From Patescibacteria group bacterium (lineage in GTDB: Bacteria > Patescibacteriota > Patescibacteriia > UBA9934): a stretch of DNA of 15,588 nucleotides. Below are positions 1 to 7,497 of the stretch, in pieces; positions within the stretch are counted from its first letter, which is position 1; every line of letters starts with the position of its first letter. The stretch lies in NCBI GenBank assembly GCA_018818445.1, contig JAHISC010000025.1, positions 1 to 15,588 on the forward strand, read 5' to 3'. The notes under the pieces were generated by a model. The model did no database searches, had not been told where the DNA came from, and saw only the letters and a program-made list of their open reading frames with translations. The position numbers were made by a program, and so were the translations under genes.

Positions 1-670
1 CGATAGTTGCCAAGATAGATTGAATGACCGCAATAATCAGTGCCCCAAAAACAACTGAACGCACAGTCATTATAATTCGACGAATAATATTTTCATCGAG
101 CGTGTCTTTAAAAGGACTGAGCTCCAATAACAGTTTATGAATGCTGTCGCGATGTACCAAAAAATAATATAGAGCAATAAAGAAAATAAAAGTGTTAAAA
201 ATTAAACTAACACCTCCAGAAACTGCATCACCTAACCGATTGAATACCCATTCAGCCACTCCTTGACCCGCACCAACCAAATCAATAGCTAATATCTTCT
301 CTTGAATAAGTTCAGGTAAAGAAAGAAAGAGTGGTTGCGAAGCAATATCTATACTCTGTAACCAGCTTACACCAGAAAGTGACCAATCTAGCACTTCCCC
401 CGCCTGCTGCACTACCAATATGCTCAGCACAAAAATCGGCACTAAAACAACAGCAAAAACAATTAATAGAATGAGCAAAGCTGACAACCGCGGCAAATTA
501 TATTTTTTAATTATCTTCGCATGCAGCGGCGACAAAACTACACTGAAGATTGCGGCCGTGACCAAGGCTAAAATAAATGGCTGAAGCACTTGCCAATACA
601 GATAAATCAAACCAACACATATAATTAGAAAAAACCATTGGGCTAAAGAGAAATGTTTTGAAACTGTCAT
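1..670 (-). CDS. AI-2E family transporter (3' part outside the window)
   Basis: The visible 223 N-terminal residues begin MTVSKHFSLAQWFFLIICVG and run off the left window edge without a stop. The pattern fits the AI-2E/YdiK/PerM-type membrane protein family: two closely spaced hydrophobic helices (about residues 12-30 and 32-47), a conserved SPLHAKI-type basic stretch, a third helix (about 62-87), a long amphipathic extracytoplasmic segment with a LPELIQEKI-like region, then a helix (about 155-170, FIFFIALYYFLVHRD) and the start of another (VFGALIIAVIQSILATI). The family comprises polytopic proteins implicated in export of small molecules or ions, and the substrate cannot be told from sequence. 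It lies 21 bases downstream of copA on the same strand, so it may be co-transcribed, but a -10-like box just upstream of its ATG suggests its own start. I am confident of the family and not of the function. Confidence 0.85.
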   Translation of the reverse strand, partial: MTVSKHFSLAQWFFLIICVGLIYLYWQVLQPFILALVTAAIFSVVLSPLHAKIIKKYNLPRLSALLILLIVFAVVLVPIFVLSILVVQQAGEVLDWSLSGVSWLQSIDIASQPLFLSLPELIQEKILAIDLVGAGQGVAEWVFNRLGDAVSGGVSLIFNTFIFFIALYYFLVHRDSIHKLLLELSPFKDTLDENIIRRIIMTVRSVVFGALIIAVIQSILATI

Positions 671-679
671 AGTAATACC

Positions 680-685
680 ATTGTA
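680..685 (-). promoter_or_regulatory. Possible -10 box for the AI-2E gene
   Basis: Read on the minus strand, TACAAT ends 9 bases before the ATG at 670. Initiation about 7 bases downstream would give a leader of only 2-3 bases. No convincing -35 is visible (TTCGAA at an 18-base spacing is weak). The call rests mainly on the same spacing at better promoters in this window. Confidence 0.35.
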
Positions 686-691
686 TCAGTT

Positions 692-2914
692 TTATTTCAT
701 TTTTCGAATACGCAAGGAGTTGAGTACAACAGAAACAGATGAAAAAGCCATGGCAATCGACGCAATAACTGGATTCAAAAGTCCTAAAGCTGCCAAAGGA
801 ATCGCCGCAACGTTGTAAAAAAATGCCCAAAAAAGATTTTGCTTAATAGCTCTGTCGGTAACGCGCGATAAATGAATCGCTTCTGGAATTTTTTCTGGTC
901 CTCCACCAACCAAAACAATTTGTCCGGCCTCGATCGCCACATCAGTACCACTACCGATCGCAATTCCAAGATCAGCCTGAGTCAAAGCTGGAGCATCATT
1001 GATCCCGTCACCAACAAATGCAACCTGTTTACCTTGCTGCTGCCACTTTTTAACAATCTCTAATTTTTTACTAGGTAAAACATCAGCCTCAACCTGTTCG
1101 ATGCCAACCTCCTCGGCAATTGCTCTAGCTGTTCGGCTATGATCACCTGTGATCATTAAAACTTCGAGGTTCAAAAGTTTCAAGGCAGCAACAGCTTCTC
1201 TAGCATGAGGCTTCAAAGTGTCAGCAATACCCAAAATACCCAGAATTTTTTTATCAAGTGCGATCATGGAAACGGTCATCCCCTTTTCTTGAAGCTCAAT
1301 TACATCTTTCATGACGCTCTTGAGTTGCAAACCTTGTTCGCTTAAGAAAATTGCGTTACCAATAACCAATCGTTGACCGTTAAAAGTTCCTTCGATGCCC
1401 CTGCCTATATGAGAGATAAAGTTTGAAGTCTCAGCTGGTGAAATCCCGAGCTCTTTCACTTTACTCATCACAGCATAGGCAATTGGGTGCTCTGAGAACC
1501 GCTCCAATCCAACAGAAAGAGATAAAAGTGCATGCTCCAGGTCTTGATCATGTTTTGAAACTGTTGTTGCTAACTCGTGATCCATCTCAAAAAGAATAAT
1601 TTTTTTGACGCTAGGTTTGCCTTCTGTAATGGTACCGGTTTTGTCCAGCATGACCACGTCTAAATTACGACCACGTTGCAAAGCCTCTCCGTTTTTAATC
1701 AAAATTCCTTGTCGTGCTCCCAAGCCAGTCCCAACTAGAATAGCAGTTGGTGTAGCTAAGCCTAAAGCACAAGGGCAAGCAATAACCAAAACGGCTACAG
1801 CTGGTAGAAAAGATATCTCAATATCGCCAGTCGCTAAAAACCAAAGTAAAAATGTTAGACCAGCTATCACGATTACCGTGGGTACAAAAATACTCGAAAT
1901 ACGATCTACTAATTTTTGTATTGGTGCCTTTTGCTGCTGAGCTTCTTCTACCAAACGCACTATCTGAGCCAAAACAGATTCAGTTGCTAAACTAGTGATC
2001 TCTGCAGTCAAAACTCCTTTCTGATTAATCGTACCGCCAAAAATCTGCACACCTGGCCATTTGGAAACTGGTATGCTCTCGCCAGTTAGCATTGATTCGT
2101 CGACAAATGATTTGCCTTCTGTCACCAAGCCATCTAGTGGCACCTTTTCACCGGGACGCACCAAAACAAAATCGCCGATACGCAACAATTCCACTGGAGT
2201 ATCAACTATTGTTCCATCTTTTTTAACTCGATGTGCTATTTTTGCACCAAGTTCTAAAAGTTTTTTAATAGCTTCGCTGGCCTTACCTTTACTCTTAGCT
2301 TCAAAGTATCTACCAAGCAGAATAAAACCAGTAATCAGTGCTGCTGCATCAAAATAAACTGCTCCGCCTTCAAATGCCTGCCACCAACTGTAGAGCAAAG
2401 CAACGCCTGTGCCCATAGTGATCAAGGTATCCATGTTGGCTCGACCTCTTTTTAATTGTTTCCAGGTTGCCTTATGAAATTCCATGCCTGGACCCAAAAC
2501 AATTATTGAAACTAAAATGCCCTGAATCCAAAGAGAAGCACCAACATTAAAAATCTCGCCTGGTACATCTAACTGCAGCATTCCCATTAACAAAACTATC
2601 AATCCAAAACTAAGTGAAAGCGCAGCTCTCCTAGCTTCTACTCCAGCGCTAGCAGCTCCATGCTCATGACTCCCATTATCCATATCACCATGCATTTCTT
2701 GCTTAGGAGGAGCTACAGTATAGCCAACTTCTTTAACAACCTGATGCAAGGCACTGATGTTTGTTAGATCATCATCGTATTCAACACTAGCTTGGGATAG
2801 CGCATAGTTAACATTAGCCTTATGAACACCAGGGGCTCCCGATAATCCATTTTCAATAGAAACCGCACAAGATGCACAGTGCATGTCATCGATATTGAAT
2901 GTTGTCTTTCTCAT
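692..2914 (-). CDS. copA: Copper-translocating P1B-type ATPase
   Basis: This 740-residue heavy-metal pump uses ATP to export Cu(I) across the cytoplasmic membrane. An N-terminal HMA domain carries MHCASC (Cys13 and Cys16). A His/Met-rich linker (MHGDMDNGSHEHG, about residues 74-86) precedes the membrane helices. The actuator motif LTGES, the transmembrane metal-binding CPC (about 376-378, in IACPCALGLATPT), the phosphorylated DKTGTIT (about 425), the SEHP motif of the nucleotide-binding domain and the VGDGINDAP hinge (about 636) all follow in order. The last helices contain FYN and MAFSS, the signature residues of Cu(I)-type (P1B-1) pumps. An in-frame ATG lies seven codons further upstream, but I chose 2914 because a TATACT -10 box ends 7 bases before it, so transcription would begin at or beside this ATG. 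No copper regulator or chaperone is visible nearby. Confidence 0.95.
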   Translation of the reverse strand: MRKTTFNIDDMHCASCAVSIENGLSGAPGVHKANVNYALSQASVEYDDDLTNISALHQVVKEVGYTVAPPKQEMHGDMDNGSHEHGAASAGVEARRAALSLSFGLIVLLMGMLQLDVPGEIFNVGASLWIQGILVSIIVLGPGMEFHKATWKQLKRGRANMDTLITMGTGVALLYSWWQAFEGGAVYFDAAALITGFILLGRYFEAKSKGKASEAIKKLLELGAKIAHRVKKDGTIVDTPVELLRIGDFVLVRPGEKVPLDGLVTEGKSFVDESMLTGESIPVSKWPGVQIFGGTINQKGVLTAEITSLATESVLAQIVRLVEEAQQQKAPIQKLVDRISSIFVPTVIVIAGLTFLLWFLATGDIEISFLPAVAVLVIACPCALGLATPTAILVGTGLGARQGILIKNGEALQRGRNLDVVMLDKTGTITEGKPSVKKIILFEMDHELATTVSKHDQDLEHALLSLSVGLERFSEHPIAYAVMSKVKELGISPAETSNFISHIGRGIEGTFNGQRLVIGNAIFLSEQGLQLKSVMKDVIELQEKGMTVSMIALDKKILGILGIADTLKPHAREAVAALKLLNLEVLMITGDHSRTARAIAEEVGIEQVEADVLPSKKLEIVKKWQQQGKQVAFVGDGINDAPALTQADLGIAIGSGTDVAIEAGQIVLVGGGPEKIPEAIHLSRVTDRAIKQNLFWAFFYNVAAIPLAALGLLNPVIASIAMAFSSVSVVLNSLRIRKMK

Positions 2915-2921
2915 ATATATA

Positions 2922-2949
2922 AGTATAGCGTACAATCGCGGCTTGTGAT
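2922..2949 (-). promoter_or_regulatory. copA promoter, leaderless
   Basis: On the minus strand a -35-like ATCACA (2949-2944) and a -10 TATACT (2927-2922) are separated by 16 bases. The -10 ends 7 bases before the copA ATG at 2914, so the predicted transcript starts at or next to the start codon. The -35 bases overlap those of the divergent promoter on the other strand. The -10 is clear and the -35 matches only 4 of 6. Confidence 0.55.
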
Positions 2950-2971
2950 AGCCAAATAAACACGGTAGAAT
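2943..2971 (+). promoter_or_regulatory. Promoter of the membrane protein-hsp20-VanW operon
   Basis: TTGTGA (2943-2948), a 17-base spacer and TAGAAT (2966-2971) form a good sigma70-type promoter. The ATG at 2972 abuts the -10 box and would lie upstream of the transcript start, while the ATG at 2978 sits exactly where initiation is expected. This is why the downstream gene is annotated from 2978. Confidence 0.7.
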
Positions 2972-2977
2972 ATGTCC

Positions 2978-3667
2978 ATGGAGGACTTTCTTTCATTCTA
3001 TCCTTTAGTCTCAATCCTACTAGCTCTTGTTTGGCTACTTTTGTTTTTGCGCCAAGAGGAAGTACGAAAAGAGATGCTCATTTTGGGAGTCTTCTCACTC
3101 TTTATTTTGCCAACTACAATTCTTGTTTTATCAAGAGCAGAAGACGTAACCAACAGTCTAGCCAATTTCACCTTATTTGACTTACTGTTTGCTTTTACTG
3201 TAGCTGGTATTGCTGGCGCCGTCTACCATAATTTTTTCGGCAAACACTATCATCTACTCTCTGCTCCAAAAAGCAGAAAACAGTCGGCAGACGTCCAACT
3301 ATATTTGCTGCGCATGTTCATCATTATTCTCCTTTTCGTTTGGGCTGTAGTCTTCCTTACTTATTTCTTTGCTATATCTACAGCGTTAGCTATGCTAATT
3401 ACTGCTAGTTGTCTAGGTATCTACATTGTCGTGCACCGTAAAGATCTACTCCGTGATACTATTTGGAGTGGAGTATTAACAACCATCGTTGTCTTTATTG
3501 CTGGCACTCTTGTTTCCACAATCTCTGGCGCCACACTTGATGTCTCCTTGGTTGAGTCGTCAAAAATGATTGGCTCTGTACCACTAGATTTACTACTTTG
3601 GTCCCTAGCCTTAGGCCTAGCCGCAGGACCACTTTATGAATACACACGACACATTGAACTAAAATGA
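2978..3667 (+). CDS. Polytopic membrane protein of unknown function
   Basis: This 229-residue protein has about seven hydrophobic segments (roughly residues 7-27, 34-52, 66-86, 110-131, 133-150, 161-181, 200-218) separated by short basic loops. I do not recognise it with certainty. The C-terminal stretch SVPLDLLLWSLALGLAAGPL followed by YEY loosely recalls the short repeated membrane domain of heterodimeric (CarR/CrtY-type) lycopene cyclases, but the acidic pair usual there is absent, so I treat that as a resemblance only. The start at 2978 is preferred over 2972 because the promoter's -10 box ends at 2971. It ends with TGA, and the next gene (hsp20) begins one base later in the string TGATATG, implying translational coupling. 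As first gene of an operon with Hsp20 and a VanW-like protein, an envelope or stress role is plausible. Confidence 0.8.
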   Translation: MEDFLSFYPLVSILLALVWLLLFLRQEEVRKEMLILGVFSLFILPTTILVLSRAEDVTNSLANFTLFDLLFAFTVAGIAGAVYHNFFGKHYHLLSAPKSRKQSADVQLYLLRMFIIILLFVWAVVFLTYFFAISTALAMLITASCLGIYIVVHRKDLLRDTIWSGVLTTIVVFIAGTLVSTISGATLDVSLVESSKMIGSVPLDLLLWSLALGLAAGPLYEYTRHIELK

Positions 3668-3668
3668 T

Positions 3669-4016
3669 ATGCTCGAATTTGAAAATGAAGAGGGCCAATT
3701 AGCGGTTGACGTAATTGAAACTCGCGATGCCATAATAATCCGCTCAGCTATTGCCGGCGTTAAACCAGAAAATTTAGATATCAATGTGACCAGCGACTTG
3801 GTTACTATTAGAGGTGAGCGTAAACACTATGAACTCCAGCACGAAGCAACTATACATTTTCAAGAATGTTTCTGGGGTACTTTTTCTCGCTCCATTGTCT
3901 TGCCACACCACGTCAATCCAGACGGAGCTGAAGCGCAAGTTAAAGACGGTGTTCTTACATTGACTATTCCTAAAACGCGTGGTGAGATGCATGTAGAAGT
4001 AAAACAAGAAAACTGA
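3669..4016 (+). CDS. Small heat shock protein, Hsp20/alpha-crystallin family
   Basis: This 115-residue protein is essentially one alpha-crystallin domain. The beta-strand pattern AIIIRSAIAGVKPENLDINV, then VTIRGERK, the FQECFWGTFSRSIVLP segment and the family hallmark DGVLTLTIPK (about residues 96-105) are all visible. Members form oligomers that hold unfolding proteins in a refoldable state without ATP. N- and C-terminal extensions are short, and the C-terminal I-x-I/V anchoring motif is only suggested by MHVEV. The gene starts one base after the stop of the preceding membrane protein and ends one base before the VanW-like gene, both in the string TGATATG, with no Shine-Dalgarno, so translation is probably coupled. 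No CIRCE element precedes this operon, unlike clpP at 7598-8206. Confidence 0.93.
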   Translation: MLEFENEEGQLAVDVIETRDAIIIRSAIAGVKPENLDINVTSDLVTIRGERKHYELQHEATIHFQECFWGTFSRSIVLPHHVNPDGAEAQVKDGVLTLTIPKTRGEMHVEVKQEN

Positions 4017-4017
4017 T

Positions 4018-5934
4018 ATGCCTTTTTTCAATCATTCCATTTTCGCTCATATTTCCAATAGCTACAACAGACACAAAAAATTACTGTTTTGGTCTCTTGG
4101 TAGCACTGTTGTTATTGTTGGTCTGCTAGCTGGTGGCATTTTTGCCTACACAAAGATTTATGAAGGCAGAATATACCCAAATGTAATGGTAGCTGGTATC
4201 AATCTTGGCGGCTTAACGCAAGAAGAAGCAACCGATGTCTTACAAAGCAAGTTTAATCATATACTCGATAGTGGCTTGACCCTTGTCTTGGATGGTGAAG
4301 AAAAAACAACAGACCTTCGTGCCTCTGGTTCGACTGATCCAGATTTAGTTTATAATTATATTGACTTTGATGTTCACAAAGCTGTTAACGATTCTTTGGC
4401 GGTTGGCAGAACTAACGGTAATATTCCAGCTGCACTTTGGACACTGGTCTCGCCTTATCACATTGAAACACAAATTACATTTTTAGAAACTGAAATAGCT
4501 CTCGATATTCATAATGCCTTCAGTGAAATGGAAGACCCTGGCGTTCCAACAGACTTCAAAATCGAGATTGGTCGCAATGAGACCACTATCGAAATAATAG
4601 AAGGAGCAACCGGACGAGAAATCGACACAGATGCAGCACTCAAAGATTTAGAAAAAGACATGGATGATCTAAAACTAGAAAAATTACAACTAGTTATTGC
4701 GGATAGCGAAGAAATAATTTCAGAAGAAGAAGCTCTTAGTTTGGAAAGCGAAATTCGTCAAATTATTGACGCTGCTCCCTACCGTTTAACCCACCTTTCT
4801 GATGCACAAAAAGAATTTGACTGGAAAATTGAAGATAAAGATATTGCCGATTGGCTAATTCCGGTACGTGAGAAAGACGGTTCAATTACTCTCGACTTAA
4901 CCGGAAAAAAATTAAATGAATTTTTTGACAACATTCATGAAACGGTTGACGTAAAACCGCAAAATGCCAGATTTAATATTGAAGACAGTAAGGTAGTTGA
5001 GTTCGCCGGCAGCTTAAACGGTGAAATCCTTAACGAAGAAGCTACGCTAGCAGAATTGAAAAGCATTTTAGGCGACAGCGATATGTCTATTGCGATCACT
5101 GTCGATGTTGATGTGCCAGAAATAACCACTGGAAGCGTTAACAATTTTGGTATCACAGAAATCTTGGGAGTTGGTGTATCTGACTTCTCTGGTTCTCCAT
5201 CTAACAGAATTGCCAACATCAAAAATGGTGCTTCCAAACTAAATGGTATTTTAGTAGCACCAGGTGAAACTATTTCTCTTATTGAAGAACTACGACCTTT
5301 TACTTACGAAAACGGATATTTACCTGAGCTGGTAATCAAAGGTGACGAAATCAAACCAGAAATTGGCGGCGGTCTTTGCCAAATTGGAACTACAACTTTT
5401 AGAGCCGTAATGAATTCCGGTCTTGAAGTTACTGAGAGACGAAACCATTCCCTGGTAGTTAGTTATTACGATGACATGACCAATGGTAAGCCAGGTACTG
5501 ATGCTACTATTTACGAGCCAGCACCTGACTTTAAATTCACCAACAACTACGAAAACTACGTGCTGTTCATCACTGAAGTGGACATGACTGATCGACTACT
5601 ATATTTCACTTTCTGGGGCACTAATGATGGTCGTAACGCTTATTACACACCACCAGTTGTTCTTTCTTGGACTGGTTATGGCGCGACTAAAACAACTGAA
5701 ACCGATAGTCTGCCGCCAGGGGTCAAGCGCTGCCAATCACCTCACCCAGGAGCTAATACTACTTTTGACTACATCATTGAATACGCTGACGGAACTGAAA
5801 AAATAGAAACTTTTAATTCCACATACCGCAGTCTGCCAATGATTTGCTTGGTGGGTAAAGAAGAAGGCTCAGGAGATACCGAAGTACCCGCTGAAGTACC
5901 TAGTGAGCTGGAAGTTGGTGATGTGGTAGAATAA
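4018..5934 (+). CDS. VanW family protein with peptidoglycan-binding-like domains, membrane anchored
   Basis: This 638-residue protein has a basic N-terminus (SYNRHKK) and one transmembrane helix at about residues 23-45, giving an N-in, exported topology. Residues about 55-380 form two tandem modules resembling the putative peptidoglycan-binding domain (YoaR/PGBD4 type) that often precedes VanW: the first starts at YPNVMVAGINLGGLTQEEA, and the second contains VEFAGSLNGEILNEEATL. The VanW domain spans about 395-535 with NRIANIKNGASKLNGILVAP, GGGLCQIGTTTFRAV (about residue 450) and RRNHSLVVSYYDD. A C-terminal G5-like beta domain and an acidic tail rich in Glu/Pro follow. VanW was named from glycopeptide resistance clusters but is widespread in resistance-free Gram-positive-like envelopes, and its activity is not established. 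It is the third gene of the operon, overlapping the TGATATG junction with hsp20. Confidence 0.9.
   Translation: MPFFNHSIFAHISNSYNRHKKLLFWSLGSTVVIVGLLAGGIFAYTKIYEGRIYPNVMVAGINLGGLTQEEATDVLQSKFNHILDSGLTLVLDGEEKTTDLRASGSTDPDLVYNYIDFDVHKAVNDSLAVGRTNGNIPAALWTLVSPYHIETQITFLETEIALDIHNAFSEMEDPGVPTDFKIEIGRNETTIEIIEGATGREIDTDAALKDLEKDMDDLKLEKLQLVIADSEEIISEEEALSLESEIRQIIDAAPYRLTHLSDAQKEFDWKIEDKDIADWLIPVREKDGSITLDLTGKKLNEFFDNIHETVDVKPQNARFNIEDSKVVEFAGSLNGEILNEEATLAELKSILGDSDMSIAITVDVDVPEITTGSVNNFGITEILGVGVSDFSGSPSNRIANIKNGASKLNGILVAPGETISLIEELRPFTYENGYLPELVIKGDEIKPEIGGGLCQIGTTTFRAVMNSGLEVTERRNHSLVVSYYDDMTNGKPGTDATIYEPAPDFKFTNNYENYVLFITEVDMTDRLLYFTFWGTNDGRNAYYTPPVVLSWTGYGATKTTETDSLPPGVKRCQSPHPGANTTFDYIIEYADGTEKIETFNSTYRSLPMICLVGKEEGSGDTEVPAEVPSELEVGDVVE
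5924..5932 (+). promoter_or_regulatory. Extended -10 promoter for the lipoprotein gene
   Basis: TGGTAGAAT is an extended -10 (TGn plus TAGAAT) overlapping the last codons and stop of the VanW-like gene. It ends 10 bases before the ATG at 5943, predicting a leader of about 4 bases. No clear -35 is present, as is common for extended -10 promoters. The lipoprotein may also be read through from the upstream operon. Confidence 0.45.
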
Positions 5935-5942
5935 ATTTTACT

Positions 5943-6992
5943 ATGAAAAAATCTCTTAAGGCGGCAGCCGGTGCGATGTTTCTTATCGCTTGCGGTGATG
6001 CAGCTACCCCACCGTCAGAAGCACACAACATTACCGAGGCACAGCAAGAAATTATAGAGGCTGACCTCGATCGTCTGGAGGTACAATCTGAATTTGTCAA
6101 AAAACTACTAGATTATGCTGACCCATTACCCGACCTAACCTCAGGTAAAAAAATGGATGATAATGAACACGTTAAAGAATTAATTGATCAAAGCTTAGTT
6201 GACGGACAATGGTACTTGGAAAATGATCATTTCTTGATTGCTAATACTGGCGATATTAATCTCGAAGATATTAATGAGCTGGCCCCCGGCATCCAAACAA
6301 ATTATGACATCACTGACAATTACGTGATAATTCTACAAGATCCAGCGGTCGGTGAATTTTCCGGATTAGACTCTGGTAAATACATGCACAGCTTTAGTCG
6401 TTTCTATTATCCGGTCGATAATCTATTGGTGACCAATGAGGCGCTGGTTGAAAACGACCCAATTGTTGGACAACTAATGAATGAATTCTATGGAATAGAT
6501 ACAGCAGATGATTTTTTGGATCCTTTGGATTATGCAGAAGGTAGTCTTGAAACTCTTCAATCTATTAGAGAGAGATTGGATGACGACACTTTGGAAGAAG
6601 ATTGGGCCGAGCAGCTTGGAGACAAAGATTTTGATGAGGAACTGGAACGAGTTGTCCGTTATTACTACCAAAGAATTGCTGATTTTGAAGATAAGACTGA
6701 AGATGAAATATTTGAAGATAATCTTAAGTACGAGATTCAACATGTCCAAGAAAATATGGATTTTTACGCCGCACTTGGCGTAACGGATGATGAATACTTG
6801 GTTGCTCTTCGAGCCAGCAAAGATATGTTCGAGCCAGCAAACCCTGAAAGAGTTGAATTAATGCTCCGCCAAGTAACAGATATGTTTCCGGAATACAATT
6901 TTGAAATTCGGGAAGGTATGAAAGCGGAAGTTGATACTGAGCGAATTCAAGAGCCTTTTTTTGAAAGCCACGGAGAATCATCAAGGAAATAG
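5943..6992 (+). CDS. Acidic lipoprotein of unknown function
   Basis: This 349-residue protein starts with a lipoprotein signal peptide: basic MKKSLK, a short hydrophobic core and the lipobox LIAC with the lipidated Cys at residue 17. The mature part is very acidic, rich in Asp/Glu, mostly predicted helical, with no recognised catalytic motif. A helical stretch around residues 200-270 (many Glu/Asp, ending in the YYYQRIADFEDKTEDEIFED region) precedes a C-terminal part containing a Met-, Glu- and Phe-rich segment. I do not recognise the family. It follows the VanW-like gene by 8 bases on the same strand and is probably an outer-face envelope protein. A 14-base direct repeat (TTCGAGCCAGCAAA at 6808-6821 and 6828-6841) is read in different frames, giving LRASK and FEPAN. 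Confidence 0.8.
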   Translation: MKKSLKAAAGAMFLIACGDAATPPSEAHNITEAQQEIIEADLDRLEVQSEFVKKLLDYADPLPDLTSGKKMDDNEHVKELIDQSLVDGQWYLENDHFLIANTGDINLEDINELAPGIQTNYDITDNYVIILQDPAVGEFSGLDSGKYMHSFSRFYYPVDNLLVTNEALVENDPIVGQLMNEFYGIDTADDFLDPLDYAEGSLETLQSIRERLDDDTLEEDWAEQLGDKDFDEELERVVRYYYQRIADFEDKTEDEIFEDNLKYEIQHVQENMDFYAALGVTDDEYLVALRASKDMFEPANPERVELMLRQVTDMFPEYNFEIREGMKAEVDTERIQEPFFESHGESSRK

Positions 6993-6998
6993 GAAACA

Positions 6999-7125
6999 AA
7001 GAACAAGGCCCGGCCTCACCGAGGCCTGGAGCACGATATCGCCTGCGAACTCAGCGAGGAAAGCAAATCATCGCACGCGAAGACTCGATTTCGTCCCGCC
7101 TTCCCTGGCACGATATTAATTCTAA
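6999..7125. other. GC-rich hairpin segment with direct repeats, possible small RNA
   Basis: No protein gene is convincing here. The stretch is far richer in G+C than its flanks. It contains a perfect hairpin GGCCTC-ACC-GAGGCC (7012-7026) and an 8-base direct repeat CACGATAT (7032-7039 and 7109-7116), each copy preceded by a CCTGG-like string. On the minus strand a TAGAAT box (7124-7119) could start a transcript near 7112 that would end just past the GGCCTC hairpin, which is followed by a T-rich tract (TTGTTCTTTGTTT). No -35 is visible. It may be a structured RNA gene or a decayed repeat. Confidence 0.3.
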
Positions 7126-7147
7126 CTTACGGCTCCGCGCTATTCAC

Positions 7148-7226
7148 CATTTCGAAGGAACAAAGTGACTGAGAAATCTTAACGCTCAATTCGAAAGATC
7201 CCTCGTCACTATCGTTCGCTCGGGAT
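7148..7226. repeat. Two adjacent REP-like stem-loops
   Basis: One stem is ATTTC (7149-7153) with GAAAT (7173-7177). The next is ATCCC (7198-7202) with GGGAT (7222-7226). TTCGAA occurs at 7151-7156 and again at 7190-7195. The base composition and TCGTTCGCTCGG-type loop resemble short palindromic intergenic repeats common in many bacterial genomes. A genome-wide copy count would decide. Confidence 0.4.
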
Positions 7227-7257
7227 GGTAATCAGCATGTACACAGGATAGTGTAAA

Positions 7258-7294
7258 TAAAAGAACGCCCGCCTTACGGCGGACGCTCTTTTTT
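7258..7294. terminator. Strong intrinsic terminator, effective in both directions
   Basis: The core stem CCGCC-TTAC-GGCGG (7269-7282) continues outward with two mismatches into an A-rich/T-rich arm pair, AAAAGA on the left and TCTTTTTT on the right. On the minus strand it ends the structured RNA starting near 7434. On the plus strand it would stop read-through from the lipoprotein gene. Confidence 0.85.
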
Positions 7295-7434
7295 ATGAAA
7301 GTGCGCCGTGTTGCTCTCTTATTACTGCAGCCAAGAAGATATATCTATGGTAGAGATCCAGCCGGAGCCGGAGCTTACAATGGATATATCCCCATGCTTG
7401 TCGTGGCTGCAGAAATAAGAGAGCAATCACGAAC
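7259..7434 (-). ncRNA. Structured ~176-nt RNA, possibly 6S RNA
   Basis: A near-consensus promoter upstream and an intrinsic terminator downstream bracket a segment with no plausible ORF that folds into a long rod. Counting from +1 at 7434, nucleotides 11-31 pair with 102-122: 20 base pairs with one U-U mismatch, arms GCTCTCTTATT and AATAAGAGAGC plus CTGCAGCCA and TGGCTGCAG. Next come a 12/3-nt asymmetric bubble, a second helix (44-52 with 90-98, including GATATATC pairs) and an apical part of about 37 nt. Length, long closing stem, internal bubble and a dedicated promoter match the general architecture of 6S RNA, which mimics an open promoter and binds RNA polymerase. I see no primary-sequence signature, so the 6S assignment is an inference. 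It lacks the SRP GGAAG-type apical loop and tmRNA or RNase P motifs. Confidence 0.6.
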
Positions 7435-7439
7435 ACGGT

Positions 7440-7468
7440 ACTTTAGCACGCCTTTTAGAATCTGTCAA
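7440..7468 (-). promoter_or_regulatory. Near-consensus promoter of the structured RNA
   Basis: On the minus strand TTGACA (7468-7463), exactly 17 bases, then TAAAGT (7445-7440). This is the strongest -35 in the window together with the one at 9174-9179. Initiation is predicted around 7434. A promoter of this quality without a following ORF is the main reason for calling an RNA gene. Confidence 0.8.
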
Positions 7469-7497
7469 CCCCTTACTCTATCACACAAATTATCAAT

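Noticed and set aside
2972..2977. ATG at 2972 as start of the membrane protein
   Set aside because: It abuts the -10 box (2966-2971), so it would lie upstream of the predicted transcript start. The ATG at 2978 fits.
6808..6841. 14-base direct repeat TTCGAGCCAGCAAA in the lipoprotein gene
   Set aside because: Offset of 20 bases, different frames, no flanking structure. Probably a chance or slippage event of no clear function.
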